The notes under the pieces were generated by a model. The model did no database searches and had not been told where the DNA came from. It worked only from the letters and a program-made list of their open reading frames with translations. From Hydractinia symbiolongicarpus (taxonomy: Eukaryota > Cnidaria > Hydrozoa > Anthoathecata > Hydractiniidae), in contig NC_079883.1 in the NCBI RefSeq assembly GCF_029227915.1, forward strand, positions 17,920,001 to 17,984,000: a stretch of 64,000 nucleotides of DNA, written 5' to 3'. A program made the position numbers and the translations under genes. Below, piece after piece: positions 63,001 to 64,000 of this stretch. Every line of letters starts with the position of its first letter. Within the stretch, counting starts at the first letter, position 1.

Positions 63001-64000
63001 GGCTATATTACAGCCGTTTGGGGCCTGTGCGCGTGGCTGACGCTGTTATAAAGCTATGGCGCAATGGAAAACAACTTGGGACGTCGTAGTCCATTGAGAG
63101 TGGAAGGATAAGACCAATGGTAACCTGCGCAGGCATGTGCAACCACGTGATATACGTGTAAGGCCCTTATTAGTGTACAAGAGGCTATATTACAGCCCTT
63201 AGGGGCTTGTACGTGTGGCTGACGCTGTTATAAAGCCATGGCGCAATGAAAAACTACTTGGGACGTCGTAGTCCATTGAGAGTGGAAGGATAAGACCAAT
63301 GATAATCTGCGCAGGCACGTGCAACCACGTGATATACGTGTAAGGCCTTTATTAGTGTACAAGAGGCTATATTACAGCCCTTAGGGGCTTGTACGTGTGG
63401 CTGACGCTGTTATAAAGCCATGGCGCAATGAAAAACTACTTGGGACGTCGTAGTCCATTGAGAGTGGAAGGATAAGACCAATGATAACTTGCGCAGGCAC
63501 GTGCAACCACGTGATATACGTGTAAGGCCTTTATTAGGCTGAAAAAGGTCATATTACAGCCTTTAGAGACCTGTACACGTGGTTGACGGTGTTATAAAGC
63601 TGTGGCGCAATTGCAAACAACTTGGGACGTCTTAGTCCATTGAAAGTGGAAAGATTAGTCCGATCGTAACTTGCGCAGGAACGTGGAACAATGTCATTTA
63701 TGTGTACGGCCTCTATTAGGCAGCAAAAGGCCATACTATAGCCTTTAGAGGCATGTACACGTGGCTGACTGTGTTATAAAGCCGTGGCGCAATGGAAAAC
63801 AACTTGGGACTTCGTAGTCCTTTGAGAGTGGAAGGATAAGACCAATGATAACCTGTGCAGGCACGTGCAACCACGTGATATACGTGTAAGGCCTTTATTA
63901 GTGTACAAGAGGCTATATTACAGCCCTTAGGGGCTTGTACGTGTGGCTGACGCTGTTATAAAGCCATGGCGCAATGGAAAACTACTTGGGACGTCGTAGT

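Larger units (their letters stand above)
1..64000. repeat. Satellite DNA array, about 182-bp monomer, filling the window
   Basis: Every part of the window can be laid onto one monomer of about 182 bp, recognisable by GGTTACC (or GGTAACC on the other strand), GACGTCGTAGTCC-like words, CACGTG boxes and CCTGCGCAGG. Landmarks recur at 182, 364, 546 and 1092 bp. I found no stretch of unrelated sequence, no transposon and no gene. Monomers fall into several subfamilies, told apart by short words beside the box region: tatatcacgtggttgcacg, cataaatcacgttgttccac, cccaattcgcgttgttccac, and forms with gatcggac in place of ttggtct. The unit is close to nucleosome-plus-linker length, as in many centromeric satellites; that role is inferred. 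I do not recognise the family by name, and it is not human alpha satellite or Arabidopsis CEN178/180 as far as I can recall those. Confidence 0.97.
48658..64000 (-). repeat. Right antisense satellite block
   Basis: About 84 monomers read antisense up to the window end. The first 2.8 kb (48.66-51.49 kb) resembles parts of the left block near 21.4-22.3 kb: monomers at 50.8-51.6 kb match there at an offset of about 29,330 bp. From 51491 to the end the sequence is a near-copy of window positions 1-12146. The array runs on past the window edge. Confidence 0.95.
51491..64000 (-). repeat. Right copy of the 12-kb macro-duplication
   Basis: Near-identical to 1-12146 and in the same orientation. It is 364 bp longer because of a two-monomer insertion at 59711-60074. 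The similarity is far above that between ordinary neighbouring monomers, so the event is recent or the copies are kept alike. The match reaches the window end, so the true right limit lies outside. Confidence 0.93.

Noticed and set aside
1-64000. Many open frames of 61-182 codons on the sense strand, with recurring peptides such as RACAGYHWSNPSTLNGLRR
   Set aside because: They repeat with the monomer, change phase because 182 is not a multiple of three, overlap in two frames at once, end at the same TAATAA word and flip strand with the blocks. The longest (182 codons, 1864-2412 and 53354-53902) spans three monomers. No domain, start context or codon pattern supports a gene.
1-64000. CRISPR array
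   Set aside because: The unit is 182 bp of fully repeated sequence, with no short direct repeat alternating with unique spacers and no cas genes.
1-64000. CENP-B box (TTCG....A..CGGG core)
   Set aside because: Words such as CTTCGTAGTCC have the TTCG but not the spaced A and CGGG on either strand. I found no match by eye.
1-64000. Identity with human alpha satellite, Arabidopsis CEN178/180 or another named satellite
   Set aside because: Monomer length and sequence do not match the families I can recall. A database search is needed, so no name is given.
1-64000. tRNA, rRNA or telomere repeats
   Set aside because: No cloverleaf box A/B pairs, rRNA signature words or short telomere units were seen. 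All sequence fits the monomer.

Overview
The whole 64-kb window is one block of tandem satellite DNA. I see no protein-coding gene, RNA gene, transposon or unique sequence. The unit is about 182 bp (a representative monomer counted by hand at 24413-24594 is exactly 182 bp and about 47% GC), giving roughly 350 monomers. This is typical of a eukaryotic centromeric, pericentromeric or other heterochromatic array. I do not recognise the monomer as a satellite I can name, so the organism is left open. CpG is not depleted (about 12 per representative monomer), which argues against long-term heavy CpG methylation with deamination, but this is only a hint.

Layout. I call 'sense' the orientation in which the monomer contains AATAAA and begins with GGTTACC. 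Positions 1-22775 run antisense (about 125 monomers), 22774-48659 run sense (about 142), and 48658-64000 run antisense again (about 84). The two strand switches differ in structure. The first (about 22775) is a simple join. The second (about 48658) carries an extra deletion and a 31-bp perfect inverted repeat around a 101-bp spacer. The first 12,146 bp recur almost unchanged at 51491-64000, in the same orientation, at an offset of 51,490 bp. The window may therefore hold one full period of a macro-repeat of about 51.5 kb with an inverted 25.9-kb block inside it, or it may contain an assembly duplication.

Within blocks there are nested higher-order repeats. They include a 15-mer (2,730 bp offset), related segments of 5,268 and 3,625 bp in the left block, two pairs of about 4.5-5.0 kb segments in the middle block, 6-mers (1,092 bp), and a dimeric array of four 356-bp units (182+174) at 32630-34053. 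Marker indels, a 202-bp conversion-like patch, two-monomer insertions and hybrid monomers show unequal exchange and conversion. The most unusual monomer is a 135-bp form with a 14-bp inverted word, found four times and best explained by one template-switch event that was then copied on both strands.

Sequence features of the monomer that could matter for chromatin are a pair of CACGTG boxes 10 bp apart, a CCTGCGCAGG palindrome beside them, and many other short dyads. The frequent 61-182 codon open frames follow the repeat period and are not treated as genes.
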